From the NCBI GenBank assembly GCA_050743625.1, contig JBOGED010000613.1:1-14240 (forward strand): a stretch of 14,240 nucleotides of DNA. Direction: 5' to 3'. Below the pieces are notes generated by a model. It did no database searches. It saw nothing but the letters and a program-made list of their open reading frames with translations, and was not told the DNA's origin. The DNA is from JBOGED01 sp050743625 (GTDB lineage: Bacteria > Actinomycetota > Nitriliruptoria > Euzebyales > Egibacteraceae). Positions 6,624-13,413 of the stretch are shown one piece after another (position 1 is the first letter of the stretch; each line of letters opens with the position of its first letter). The position numbers and the translations under genes are program-made.

Positions 6624-7403
6624 ATGCTCCTCGACCAGAAACGACTGTTGATCACCGGCGTCCTCACCGAGGCGTCTATCGCGTTCTCGGTCGCCCGGCT
6701 CGCGCAAGCGCAGGGCGCCGACATCCTGCTTACCGGGTTCGGCCGGGGACTGCGGATCACGCGGCAGGTCGCGCGGCGGTTGCCCTCGACGCCGGACGTC
6801 CTAGAGCTGGACGTCACCGAGCCCGAGCACCTCGACACGGTGGCCGCGGTCGTCGGCGAGCGGTGGGGCCGCGTCGACGGGGTCGTCCACGCGATCGGCT
6901 TCGCGCCCCAGGCCGCGCTCGGCGGCGGTTTTCTCTCGGCGAGCTGGGAGGACGTGGCCACTGCCATACACATCTCTACCTACTCGCTCGCCGCGATGGG
7001 TCGCGCCTTCGCGCCGCTGCTCGCGAAGGCCGGTGGCGGGTCGGTGGTGGGACTCGACTTCGACGCGTCCGTGGCGTGGCCGGCGTACGACTGGATGGGC
7101 GTCGCGAAGGCGGGCCTCGAGTCGTGCTGCCGCTATCTCGCGCGCGACCTGGGAGCGCAGGGGACGCGGGTCAACCTGGTCGCCGCCGGACCTTTGAGAA
7201 CCATGGCCGCTCGGTCGATCGAGGGCTTCTCCACCTACGAGGACGCGTGGGCCCACCGCGCGCCGCTCGGCTGGGACGTCACGAACGCCGAGCCGGTGGC
7301 CAGAGTCGTGTGCGCCTTGCTGTCCGATTGGATGGCTTCCGTCACTGGGGAGATCGTCCACGCGGACGGGGGAGCACACGCGATGGGTGCCGACATCAGG
7401 TAG
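6624..7403 (+). CDS. fabI: Enoyl-ACP reductase, InhA-like
   Basis: This 259-residue NADH-dependent short-chain-dehydrogenase-fold enzyme performs the last reduction of each elongation cycle. Blocks collinear with Mycobacterium InhA are RLLITGVLTEASIAF, LLTGFGRGLR, DGVVHAIGFAPQ, GIHIS-like AIHISTYSLAAMG, GLDFDASVAWPAYDWMGVAKAGLES, NLVAAGPLRT, RAPLGWDV and CALLSDWMASVTGEIVHADGGAH. The catalytic pair is Tyr155 and Lys162. Two differences stand out. The InhA Ser94 position is Ala90. The substrate-binding loop after GPLRT is about ten residues shorter than in InhA, which suggests shorter acyl substrates. The start is 9 nt after the accD stop, with AGG as a weak ribosome site, so expression with the operon is expected. 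Confidence 0.95.
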   Translation: MLLDQKRLLITGVLTEASIAFSVARLAQAQGADILLTGFGRGLRITRQVARRLPSTPDVLELDVTEPEHLDTVAAVVGERWGRVDGVVHAIGFAPQAALGGGFLSASWEDVATAIHISTYSLAAMGRAFAPLLAKAGGGSVVGLDFDASVAWPAYDWMGVAKAGLESCCRYLARDLGAQGTRVNLVAAGPLRTMAARSIEGFSTYEDAWAHRAPLGWDVTNAEPVARVVCALLSDWMASVTGEIVHADGGAHAMGADIR

Positions 7404-7406
7404 GCC

Positions 7407-8591
7407 GTGACCACCACCATCGAACAGCGGCTCGCCGAGTTCGCTGCCATGGTCCGCGCAACGGGGAAGCTTCGCTCGCCCGCGATCGAGGCTGCGTTCC
7501 GCCAGATTCCCCGGCATCGCTTTATCGTGGCGTTGCACGGGCCGGACGAGCGCGTCGACATCCCACGGGACGGCCCCGTCCCCGAGGAGCTGCTCGACGC
7601 CATCTACTCGGACATGGCCCTGCTCACGCACCTGGCTCACGACGCGGAGGGCACCGGGTGTAGCTCCTCGTCGCAACCCTCGCTGATGGCGAAGATGCTC
7701 GACACCCTCGACCTGGCGCCCGGCATGCGTGTGCTGGAGATCGGCGCGGGCACCGGCTACAACGCTGCCCTCGTCACCACGATCACCGGGGCCGAGGTCG
7801 TCACGGTCGACGTCAACCCCACCGTGGTCGCCGAGGCCCGGGACTCCCTCGGCCGGCTGGGGCTCCTCGACCGGGGCCCCCAGCAGGAGCTGGGGAGGAG
7901 GGCCTCGACGCTGTCGACGCGTCGGGTCAGCGTGATCGAGGCCGACGGGTACCCCGGCCATGAGGCGCGGGGTCCCTACGCGCGGGTCATCGTCACCGTC
8001 GCCTGCACGGGGTTCTCACCGCACTGGTTGGATCAGCTCGAGCCGGGTGGGCTCGTCCTCGCCCCGATCGCCCACGGCGGCCTGCACCCGGTGACCACCG
8101 CCCGTGACCGGTCCCGAGGGCGCGCGTACCTCCCGGCCTGGTTCATGGCCGCTGCCGGCCCGCTGTTCTCCCGGCACGCGCCGTCGCACGCACCGGTAGC
8201 GCGGCAGCTGGAGATCTCGCCGGTGCGCATGCGCCCCCTCGCCGAGCCCCTCGACCTCGCGGCGTACTGCGACCTGTGGTTCTCCCTGGCGGTAGGGGAT
8301 CCGCGCGTCTGCGCCGCCTACGCTGAGGCGGTGCCCAGGGCTCAGGGGATGTGCGCGGTCGTGGACAGCGACGAGGACGCCGTCTTCGTGCAGCGGGACG
8401 CGTTGCACAGTGCGGGCGACCCGGCGCTGCTCGACAAGGTTCAACGCGCCGTACAAGATTGGGAGGACCTCGGGCGGCCCCATGTGGGGGACTGGTCCTG
8501 CAGCCTTGCCCAGGTGGGACCCGCCGAGACGCCCCTGCTCATGCCAACGGCCTGGACCCTGGAGCGCGCCGGCGACGCGAGAAGGACCTAG
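7407..8591 (+). CDS. PIMT-like SAM-dependent methyltransferase with C-terminal extension
   Basis: This 394-residue protein has a GTG start only 3 nt after the fabI stop. The first roughly 240 residues match protein-L-isoaspartate O-methyltransferase: PRHRFI (35-40), SSSSQPSLMAKMLDTL (86-101) in place of the usual substrate motif, SAM motif I VLEIGAGTGYNAALV (109-123), acidic VVTVDV (131-136), VIEADGYPG (176-184), YARVIVTVA and LEPGGLVLAPI (211-221). Classical PIMT is about 210-230 residues. The extra roughly 160 residues at the C-terminus form a separate region of unknown function, with DPAL..KVQRAVQDWEDLGRP near the end. Long PIMT homologues with an added C-terminal domain are known from actinobacterial lanthipeptide and graspetide clusters, where they methylate a precursor Asp, but I see no precursor or cyclase gene here. 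Repair of damaged Asp/Asn residues is the other possibility. Probably co-transcribed with the fab genes. Confidence 0.88.
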   Translation: MTTTIEQRLAEFAAMVRATGKLRSPAIEAAFRQIPRHRFIVALHGPDERVDIPRDGPVPEELLDAIYSDMALLTHLAHDAEGTGCSSSSQPSLMAKMLDTLDLAPGMRVLEIGAGTGYNAALVTTITGAEVVTVDVNPTVVAEARDSLGRLGLLDRGPQQELGRRASTLSTRRVSVIEADGYPGHEARGPYARVIVTVACTGFSPHWLDQLEPGGLVLAPIAHGGLHPVTTARDRSRGRAYLPAWFMAAAGPLFSRHAPSHAPVARQLEISPVRMRPLAEPLDLAAYCDLWFSLAVGDPRVCAAYAEAVPRAQGMCAVVDSDEDAVFVQRDALHSAGDPALLDKVQRAVQDWEDLGRPHVGDWSCSLAQVGPAETPLLMPTAWTLERAGDARRT

Positions 8592-8600
8592 GCTGCGGGG

Positions 8601-9242
8601 GTGAGGCGCTCCCGGTTTCCCGACCCGAGATCCGCTCCCGCGGGCGGGCCGCTGGCGTGGGGCGGGGACCTCCGCCCCGAGACGTTGCTCGACGCGTACC
8701 GCCACGGCATCTTCCCCTGGCCGACACCCGATGGGACGCTCACGTGGTGGTCCCCGGACCCGCGCGCGCTGCTGCCGCTGGGCGGCGTCCATGTGTCGCG
8801 CAGCCTGCGGCGGACGTTGCGGTCGGGGCGGTTCCATTGCACCGCCGACACGCGGTTTGGCGAGGTCGTTGCCGCGTGCGCGCGAGACCGGCCCGAGGGG
8901 ACCTGGATCACCGAGGGGATGGCGAAGGCGTACGGCCGGCTCCACGAGCTGGGCTACGCCCATTCGGTAGAGGTCTGGGACGCCGAGAGGCGGCTGGCCG
9001 GCGGCATCTATGGGATGGCGGTGGGCGCGTGCTTCTCGGGGGAGTCGATGTTCCACCGGGCGACGGACGCGTCCAAGGTCGCGTTGGTCGAGTTGGCCCG
9101 GCGCCTAGAGGAGCGCGGGTTCCACCTGTTCGACGTCCAGCTGCCAACCGAGCACCTGGCGTCCATGGGTGCGGTGGCCGTGGATCGCCGCCATTTCCTG
9201 CGGTCCCTCCGCGCTGCGGTCGACGTGCACGCCCGGTTCTAA
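8601..9242 (+). CDS. aat: Leucyl/phenylalanyl-tRNA-protein transferase
   Basis: This 213-residue enzyme moves Leu or Phe from aminoacyl-tRNA onto N-terminal Arg or Lys of proteins, marking them for the Clp protease (bacterial N-end rule). Family signatures are continuous: WGGDLRPETLLDAYRHGIFPWP (20-41), TWWSPDPRALLP, SRSLRRTLRSG, CTADTRFGEVVAAC, TWITEGMAKAYGRLHELGYAHSVEVW, GGIYGMAVGACFSGESMF, TDASKVALVEL and FDVQLPTEHLASMGAV. It is slightly shorter than proteobacterial Aat (about 230-240). A GTG start lies 9 nt after the methyltransferase stop. It is the last gene of the plus-strand run, and its TAA overlaps the TAG of the convergent membrane-protein gene. Confidence 0.96.
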   Translation: MRRSRFPDPRSAPAGGPLAWGGDLRPETLLDAYRHGIFPWPTPDGTLTWWSPDPRALLPLGGVHVSRSLRRTLRSGRFHCTADTRFGEVVAACARDRPEGTWITEGMAKAYGRLHELGYAHSVEVWDAERRLAGGIYGMAVGACFSGESMFHRATDASKVALVELARRLEERGFHLFDVQLPTEHLASMGAVAVDRRHFLRSLRAAVDVHARF

Positions 9243-9664
9243 TCGCGGCTGGACACCCACTGCTCGGCGAGGTCACCGGCGAGCGGGACCTTGAAATGGG
9301 TCAACGTGTAGCCCTGGAAGCAGAGAAAGCCCCACAGCGCGAGCGACAGCCCTGAGAACAGCAGCACGGACAGCACGAACAGCAACCGCTCGACGAACCC
9401 GTCGCTGAGCATCGATCCCGCGATCATCGACCACAGCAGTAGGAAGCCGAACAGGCCGCCGAAGGTGATGACGGACTGAGCCGCGTGGAAGCGGACCTCG
9501 GGATGGGTCTGGGTGAAGAGCACGACAAGCCCGCTCACCCAGCCCAGGAGGTATGCGAGGAGCCCGGCCCACCGCGGGTTGTCGCGTCCGGAGGGGCCCT
9601 CGTCGTCGATCCCGTACTCGTCTCTCACGCGCGCAAGGTTGTCCGCGCGATCGGCCGCTGTCAA
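9239..9664 (-). CDS. DUF4870-like small membrane protein
   Basis: This 141-residue protein has a hydrophilic, acidic N-terminus (residues 1-30) and three predicted membrane helices, at about 33-50, 64-86 and 93-117. The segment LLAYLLGWVSGLVVLF, a short TQTHPEVRFHAAQS connector and the next helix match the DUF4870/Tic20-like pattern of a K/R-F-H-A-x-Q motif between helices. Function in bacteria is unknown. The start is uncertain: TTG at 9664 gives the full frame with GGAACG upstream, while an internal GTG would begin at VRDEYGID and lose about 12 residues. Transcription converges with aat, and the two stop codons share bases 9240-9241. It is divergent from msrA across a short spacer. Confidence 0.85.
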   Translation of the reverse strand: MTAADRADNLARVRDEYGIDDEGPSGRDNPRWAGLLAYLLGWVSGLVVLFTQTHPEVRFHAAQSVITFGGLFGFLLLWSMIAGSMLSDGFVERLLFVLSVLLFSGLSLALWGFLCFQGYTLTHFKVPLAGDLAEQWVSSRD

Positions 9665-9750
9665 TTTCGTACTGCGTTCCGTAACGAGCGTGGTGCCCGG
9701 CCCGACCTAACCTGGCAGTGACTGCCCAGTGCAAGGGGAAGGACTTGAAC

Positions 9751-10221
9751 ATGGAAAAGGCCACATTCGCGGCTGGCTGTTTCTGGGGTGTCGAGGTGAC
9801 GTTCCGTAACGTCGAGGGAGTCACCGATGTGCGCGTCGGCTATACGGGTGGCCATGCGGATCAGCCGACCTACCGGCAGGTGTGCACGGGCCGGACGGGG
9901 CACGCCGAGGCGGTCGAGGTGACGTACGACCCGGAGCGGGTCTCGTATGACCAGCTGCTCGACGTCTTCTGGGCCGACCACAACCCGACCACGAAGGACC
10001 GCCAGGGCCCGGACATCGGCACCCAGTACCGGTCGGCGATCTTCTTCCACACTCCCGAGCAGGAGAAAGCCGCGATCGCCTCGAAGGAGCGCCTGGAGCG
10101 CGAGCGCCGCTACCGCAAGCCGATCGTCACCGAGATCGTCCCCGCCTCCACCTTCTGGCCCGCCGAGGAGTACCACCAGCAGTATCTCGTGAAGCACGGT
10201 AGGGCCAGCTGCCGTATCTGA
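9751..10221 (+). CDS. msrA: Peptide-methionine (S)-S-oxide reductase
   Basis: This 156-residue cytosolic enzyme reduces the S-epimer of methionine sulfoxide in proteins or free methionine. The catalytic Cys10 is in AAGCFWGVE. Other family blocks are VRVGYTGGHADQPTYRQVCTGRTGHAEAVEVTYDP, FWADHNPTTKDRQGPDIGTQYRSAIFF and EIVPASTFWPAEEYHQQYL. A likely resolving Cys154 lies two residues from the end (GRASCRI). ATG at 9751 was chosen because AGGGGAAGGA sits about 8 nt upstream and the conserved domain begins at once; an in-frame GTG at 9718 would add 11 unconserved residues. It appears monocistronic; an msrB gene is not adjacent. Confidence 0.96.
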   Translation: MEKATFAAGCFWGVEVTFRNVEGVTDVRVGYTGGHADQPTYRQVCTGRTGHAEAVEVTYDPERVSYDQLLDVFWADHNPTTKDRQGPDIGTQYRSAIFFHTPEQEKAAIASKERLERERRYRKPIVTEIVPASTFWPAEEYHQQYLVKHGRASCRI

Positions 10222-10312
10222 GCACTCCGGCTTTTCCCGCACCCGGTTGATCGGCAAGGGCGATGGGCAGACTCGCCTGCAAAGTCCTTCACGACAACCC
10301 TGGGAGCAACAG

Positions 10313-10525
10313 ATGGCTACTGCATTTGAAGTACAGCAGTTCGCCCATGGGCTTCATTGGCCCGCGACCAAGGAAGAGGTTATCAACCACGCACGCGAGC
10401 GGGGCGCCGACGAGGCTGTGCTGTCGACGCTCGAAGCTCTGCCGGACACGGACTTCACGTCAGAGAACCACATCAGTCAGAGCTTGGGGGCATATGGAGC
10501 ACGGTCGGGGAGCATCGACACCTGA
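10313..10525 (+). CDS. DUF2795 domain protein
   Basis: This 70-residue protein matches the DUF2795 pattern: a short N-terminal strand/helix, GLHWPATKEEVINHARERGADEAVLSTLEALPDTDFTSENHISQSLG, in which W/Y-P-A-x-K and ARxxGAD-xVL-xLxxLPD are the conserved parts. These small soluble proteins are common in actinobacteria, and their biochemical role is unknown. The ATG at 10313 was chosen because GGGAG (10302-10306) lies 6 nt upstream; the longer open frame from 10247 adds residues outside the domain. It lies 91 nt after msrA, so it may have its own promoter, but none is obvious. Confidence 0.85.
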   Translation: MATAFEVQQFAHGLHWPATKEEVINHARERGADEAVLSTLEALPDTDFTSENHISQSLGAYGARSGSIDT

Positions 10526-10602
10526 GGAACGCCTCGCCCACTTGTGTCTGCCCTGGCCACATGCCGTTTCCTGCTCGCTCTCCCGGCCATTGTGGTGTAG
10601 GG

Positions 10603-10637
10603 TTGCACATACAGATGCACGTGCATTTGCACTGCAC
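10603..10637. promoter_or_regulatory. TGCAC repeat cluster with an 18-bp palindrome, putative HTH-regulator operator
   Basis: TGCAC occurs at 10604, 10616, 10628 and 10633; the first three copies are exactly 12 bp apart. The inverse, GTGCA, at 10621 makes a perfect 12-bp palindrome ATGCACGTGCAT (10615-10626), extending to 18 bp (10612-10629) with one mismatched pair. TAGGGT (10598-10603), a plausible actinobacterial -10, touches the left edge. The cluster lies about 120 nt before the DUF397 gene in an otherwise empty spacer (10526-10759). The HTH-DUF5753 protein encoded downstream is the natural candidate to bind it, by inference from location only. Confidence 0.55.
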
Positions 10638-10759
10638 GCGCTCTGTCTGGGCGCGTGTTGCGGTGCCAGGGCTGAGGCCGCCGCCCTCGCTGTCGTCAAC
10701 CGTGGGTAGGCAGGATCGGCAGCAAAGGCCGGCCTTCGGAGTTGTCGGGAGAGCGGGAG

Positions 10760-11005
10760 ATGCGGGAGATGTGGGAGAGCCACAGTGGGGTGCCAGCCAA
10801 CCGGTTGCAGGGAGTCGTCTGGCGAAAGAGCCGCCACAGCAACCCGAGCGGAAATTGTGTCGAGGTGGGCGAGCTGCCCCACGGGCGGGTCGCCGTCCGC
10901 AACTCCCGCGATCCCGCTGGTCCCGCACTGATCTATACCCGGGCCGAGCTCGCCGCGTTTATCCACGGCGTCAAGACGGGGGACTTCGACCACTTGATCG
11001 ACTGA
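10760..11005 (+). CDS. DUF397 domain protein
   Basis: This is an 81-residue protein. From residue 21 on it shows the DUF397 pattern: WRKSRHSNPSGNCVEVGEL, GRVAVRNSRDPAGPALIYTRAELAAFIHGVKTGDFD. Such proteins are almost always paired with an HTH-DUF5753 regulator in actinomycetes. In Streptomyces the related WhiJ-like and Scr pairs influence development or behave like toxin-antitoxin pairs. The start is uncertain: ATG at 10760 has GGGAGAG just upstream, while a TTG at 10742 and an ATG at 10769 are also in frame. The regulator gene begins 109 nt downstream. In most such pairs that I know the regulator gene comes first; here the DUF397 gene precedes it. Confidence 0.9.
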   Translation: MREMWESHSGVPANRLQGVVWRKSRHSNPSGNCVEVGELPHGRVAVRNSRDPAGPALIYTRAELAAFIHGVKTGDFDHLID

Positions 11006-11080
11006 CGCCAAGCCCCGCACACAGCGGCGTCCAGCGTGAATATGATCGGGGGTCGTTCATCGTGGCCTGAAGTGGCACAC

Positions 11081-11086
11081 TAGACT
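11081..11086 (+). promoter_or_regulatory. Candidate -10 element of the HTH regulator gene
   Basis: TAGACT, preceded by GGCACAC, fits an actinobacterial -10 and lies 28 nt before the start codon at 11115. No convincing -35 hexamer is visible at the expected distance, so the assignment is weak. Confidence 0.3.
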
Positions 11087-11114
11087 CACACACGGGCGCT
11101 GTGAGGATACATCC

Positions 11115-12014
11115 ATGATCGCACCTCAACCGGCCCGCGATTCCCCAGCGCGGCAGAGTGGGGAACCCGGCGGGCCGACGGTTTTACGGATTCTCTTGGG
11201 TGGGCAACTCCGCCGGCTCCGCGAGTCGCGCGATATCAGCCGTGAATCCGCCGGCTGGGAGATCCGCGCGTCCTACGCCAAGATCGGCCGCTTAGAGTCT
11301 GGACGGGTGGGCTTCAAAGAACGCGATGTCGCCGACTTGCTGACCATGTACGGCGTCACCGATGAGGGGGAACGAGAAACCTTCCTCGCGCTGGTCCGGC
11401 GGGCCAACGAGCCGGGTTGGTGGTACCGGTACGGGGATGTCCTGCCCAGTTGGTTCGAGATGTACGTCGGATTGGAGCAGGCCGCCTCCCTCATCCGCGC
11501 CTACGAGGTCCAATTCGTTCCTGGGCTACTCCAAACCGAAGACTATGCACGCGCGGTGATCCTGCTGGGACATCCGGGGGCGTCCGAAGCTGAGGTCGAG
11601 CGCCGGGTCGAGCTACGGATAACACGCCAAGAGCTACTCCGGAGCCCTCAAGCGCCTGAGCTATGGGTTGTGGTCGACGAGGCGGCGCTTCGCCGACCAC
11701 ACGGCGGGCTCCCGACGCTGCGCGCACAGATCCGACGCCTCATTAAGCTCACTGAGCTACCGAACGTCACGCTGCAGGTGGTGCCGTTCCGCCACGGCGG
11801 TCATGCCGCGGCAGGTGGTCCATTCACCATCCTGCGATTCGCGGACGCCGGCTTGCCCGACATTGTTTACCTTGAGCAGCTCACCAGCGCGCTCTATCTC
11901 GAGAAGAGAACCGACATCGACCATTACATGGCGGTCATGGACCATCTGTCCGTGGAGGCCGAATCTCCCATCCAGACCATCCAATTCCTCAACAGGCTCA
12001 TCAAAGAGACCTGA
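11115..12014 (+). CDS. XRE-family HTH regulator with DUF5753 domain
   Basis: This is a 299-residue DNA-binding protein. An N-terminal helix-turn-helix spans about 25-82 (VLRILLGGQLRRLRESRDISRESAGWEI, YAKIGRLESGRVGF, VADLLTMYGV). The DUF5753 domain follows at about 106-290, with the hallmark blocks WFEMYVGLEQAASLIRAYEVQFVPGLLQTEDYARAVI, ELWVVVDEAALRRPHGG, LPNVTLQVVPFRHGGHAAAGGPFTILRF, DIVYLEQLTSALYLE. Length is usual for the family (about 270-300). GAGGAT lies 8 nt upstream of the ATG. With the DUF397 gene just before it, this makes a WhiJ-like/Scr1-like pair; regulators of this type usually control their small partner and sometimes distant developmental genes. The long TGCAC cluster before the DUF397 gene is a candidate binding site. 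Confidence 0.95.
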   Translation: MIAPQPARDSPARQSGEPGGPTVLRILLGGQLRRLRESRDISRESAGWEIRASYAKIGRLESGRVGFKERDVADLLTMYGVTDEGERETFLALVRRANEPGWWYRYGDVLPSWFEMYVGLEQAASLIRAYEVQFVPGLLQTEDYARAVILLGHPGASEAEVERRVELRITRQELLRSPQAPELWVVVDEAALRRPHGGLPTLRAQIRRLIKLTELPNVTLQVVPFRHGGHAAAGGPFTILRFADAGLPDIVYLEQLTSALYLEKRTDIDHYMAVMDHLSVEAESPIQTIQFLNRLIKET

Positions 12015-12020
12015 CGTTCG

Positions 12021-12058
12021 CCGATAATGTATATTATGTAAACTAAAATCGCATTATT
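12021..12058. other. AT-rich island between convergent genes
   Basis: Only 9 of 38 bases are G or C, against a background well above 65 percent. It contains short inverted units: ATAAT-GTAT-ATTAT at its left end, and ATAATG (12024-12029) mirrored by CATTAT (12052-12057). On the minus strand TTGCAA and CATAAT, 18 bp apart, would make a good promoter, but it would read antisense into the regulator gene. It lies 6 nt after the regulator stop and about 85 nt from the end of the DUF2332 gene. It could be a terminator region, a promoter or a recombination scar; no function is proven. Confidence 0.45.
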
Positions 12059-12142
12059 GCAACCGCGTGGACCGTGTGCCTGGCCGCCGGTTCCGCAGTG
12101 CGGGTGGGTGCCGCTGCCGCGACGTTGAAGGCTATTTCCGGA

Positions 12143-13255
12143 CTAGGAGTCTGCCAGCCACGCCAGCAAGCGGCCCTGCGACCAGCAGCGGCCAATGGCC
12201 TCGGCGCGCAGAGCCGATCGGTCGAAGACCGCCAGGCCGATGATGCTGTGGCCCGAGGCGCGGCGATCGCCAAGTGTCGGTATCGTCGGCGCGACTCCGA
12301 CCCCCTCCGCTGACACCCACGCCACCGCCCGGCCGGCCGCCGCTTCGTCGAGGCGGTGCAGGAAGCGCAGGCGGCTCTCGAGCGGGAAGCGTGACAGCGC
12401 CCACGTCGTGGTGACGACAGGCAGGGCGTCCGCGGGCACGCGGGCGAAGGCGTCGGGCACCACCTCGACGGCGTCACCTTGCAGCAGCAGCGGAGGGGCC
12501 GTCGCCGCCAACGCCATCTCCGCTTCGAGCCTCGCGACCCGCTCCGGCTGATCCGGCCACAGGCAGGCGCGCAACCATCGGGCGTCATCCGTGTCGGTCA
12601 CGTCGACCGGATCGAGGTCGACGCCGACGCGGGCGACGACCTCGGGCATCGCCCGCGTCGGGATGGGTCGGTCTCCCACGATCGAAGACGACAGCTGCAC
12701 GGGAGATGACGGGTCGCCCAGCGATTGTCCGTTGCTGTAAGTGATGCCAACGCGATCGACATTGAGATTGAGCCCAGCCGAACAGCCCACGTCGATCAGC
12801 CCAACCGCGTTCGCGGCTACCCGGCGCGCCGCCTCGGCGATAGCCGGATACAGCACGGCGCAGCGTCCGGTCTCGTTGGTCCGCGTCTGCCGGCGCGCGG
12901 CGATCGCCACGACCGAGTCGGTCATTCGCAGCAGCGTGTCGATCGCCGCGCCAGCGGCAGCGTCGCCGTCCGCAGCGGCATAGGCCGCGGCAAGCGCCGG
13001 GGCGCGTCCGGCGAGGGCAAGGTCGTGCAGCGCGGCGAGGATCACCGTGGGGTGCCGCTTGCGCACCGGTGCCGCCTCGATGGCGCGCAGCGCCTCATCG
13101 GACTCACTCAGGGCGATGGCGACGCGCTCGTAAAGCGGCGATGTTTCGGCGGCGTCGAACTCACCGAAGTGTCGGTACACCTGAGCGAGTGTGCGGGCCC
13201 TACCACGGGTAGTGCTTCCTGCGGTCGGCTTTGGCATCCCGGCGATTCTAGGCAT
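12143..13255 (-). CDS. DUF2332 family protein (possible SAM-binding fold)
   Basis: This 370-residue protein matches the DUF2332 layout: an N-terminal helical part with SPLYERVAIAL (residues 39-49) and RKRHPTVILAALHDLAL, the hallmark RRQTRTNETGRCAVLYPAI (121-139), VGLIDVGCSAGLNLNVDRV (151-169), the central GDPSSPVQLSS segment, CLWPDQPERVARLEAE and VVTTTWALSRFP. The hydrophobic-D-x-G-x-x-x-G motif at 153-161 resembles motif I of class I methyltransferases, so SAM binding is a reasonable inference, but the family has no established function that I know. ATG at 13255 was chosen because a G-rich stretch (GGTCGGGGA) lies upstream; a GTG at 13288 and an ATG at 13237 are in-frame alternatives. It is convergent with the HTH regulator and downstream of the GAF-ANTAR-STAS gene on the same strand, 158 nt away. 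Confidence 0.88.
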   Translation of the reverse strand: MPRIAGMPKPTAGSTTRGRARTLAQVYRHFGEFDAAETSPLYERVAIALSESDEALRAIEAAPVRKRHPTVILAALHDLALAGRAPALAAAYAAADGDAAAGAAIDTLLRMTDSVVAIAARRQTRTNETGRCAVLYPAIAEAARRVAANAVGLIDVGCSAGLNLNVDRVGITYSNGQSLGDPSSPVQLSSSIVGDRPIPTRAMPEVVARVGVDLDPVDVTDTDDARWLRACLWPDQPERVARLEAEMALAATAPPLLLQGDAVEVVPDAFARVPADALPVVTTTWALSRFPLESRLRFLHRLDEAAAGRAVAWVSAEGVGVAPTIPTLGDRRASGHSIIGLAVFDRSALRAEAIGRCWSQGRLLAWLADS

Positions 13256-13287
13256 TGGAACGACAATCCCCGACCCTTTACCTGGCA

Positions 13288-13320
13288 CAAGAGCGCGGAG
13301 GAGATCGAAGCACGCTCTTG
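13288..13320. repeat. Short inverted repeat upstream of the DUF2332 gene
   Basis: CAAGAGCG (13288-13295) and CGCTCTTG (13313-13320) form an 8-bp perfect stem around a 17-nt loop. No T-run follows in either direction. It could be an operator for the DUF2332 gene or a weak hairpin after the ANTAR-STAS gene; either role is speculative. Confidence 0.3.
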
Positions 13321-13413
13321 CCGCGATCCGCGCGAATACTGCGGGCTCGAATATTGACGGTTACCAGTCTCCTTCCCCGGGAAGCGGACGCCGTTCGTGC
13401 AGTCACCGGTGTC

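Noticed and set aside
7407..8591. Complete RiPP biosynthetic cluster around the PIMT-like enzyme
   Set aside because: No short precursor frame with a ribosome site, ATP-grasp ligase, lanthionine synthetase or transporter is present nearby.
10357..11070. 237-codon plus-strand frame over the DUF2795/DUF397 interval
   Set aside because: It spans two supported genes in another frame and the operator-like repeats; it has no recognisable domain.
12043..12588. 181-codon minus-strand frame overlapping the DUF2332 gene
   Set aside because: It is an alternative frame of the DUF2332 gene, with Arg/Cys/Ser-rich content and no domain match; the 381-codon frame carries all family motifs.
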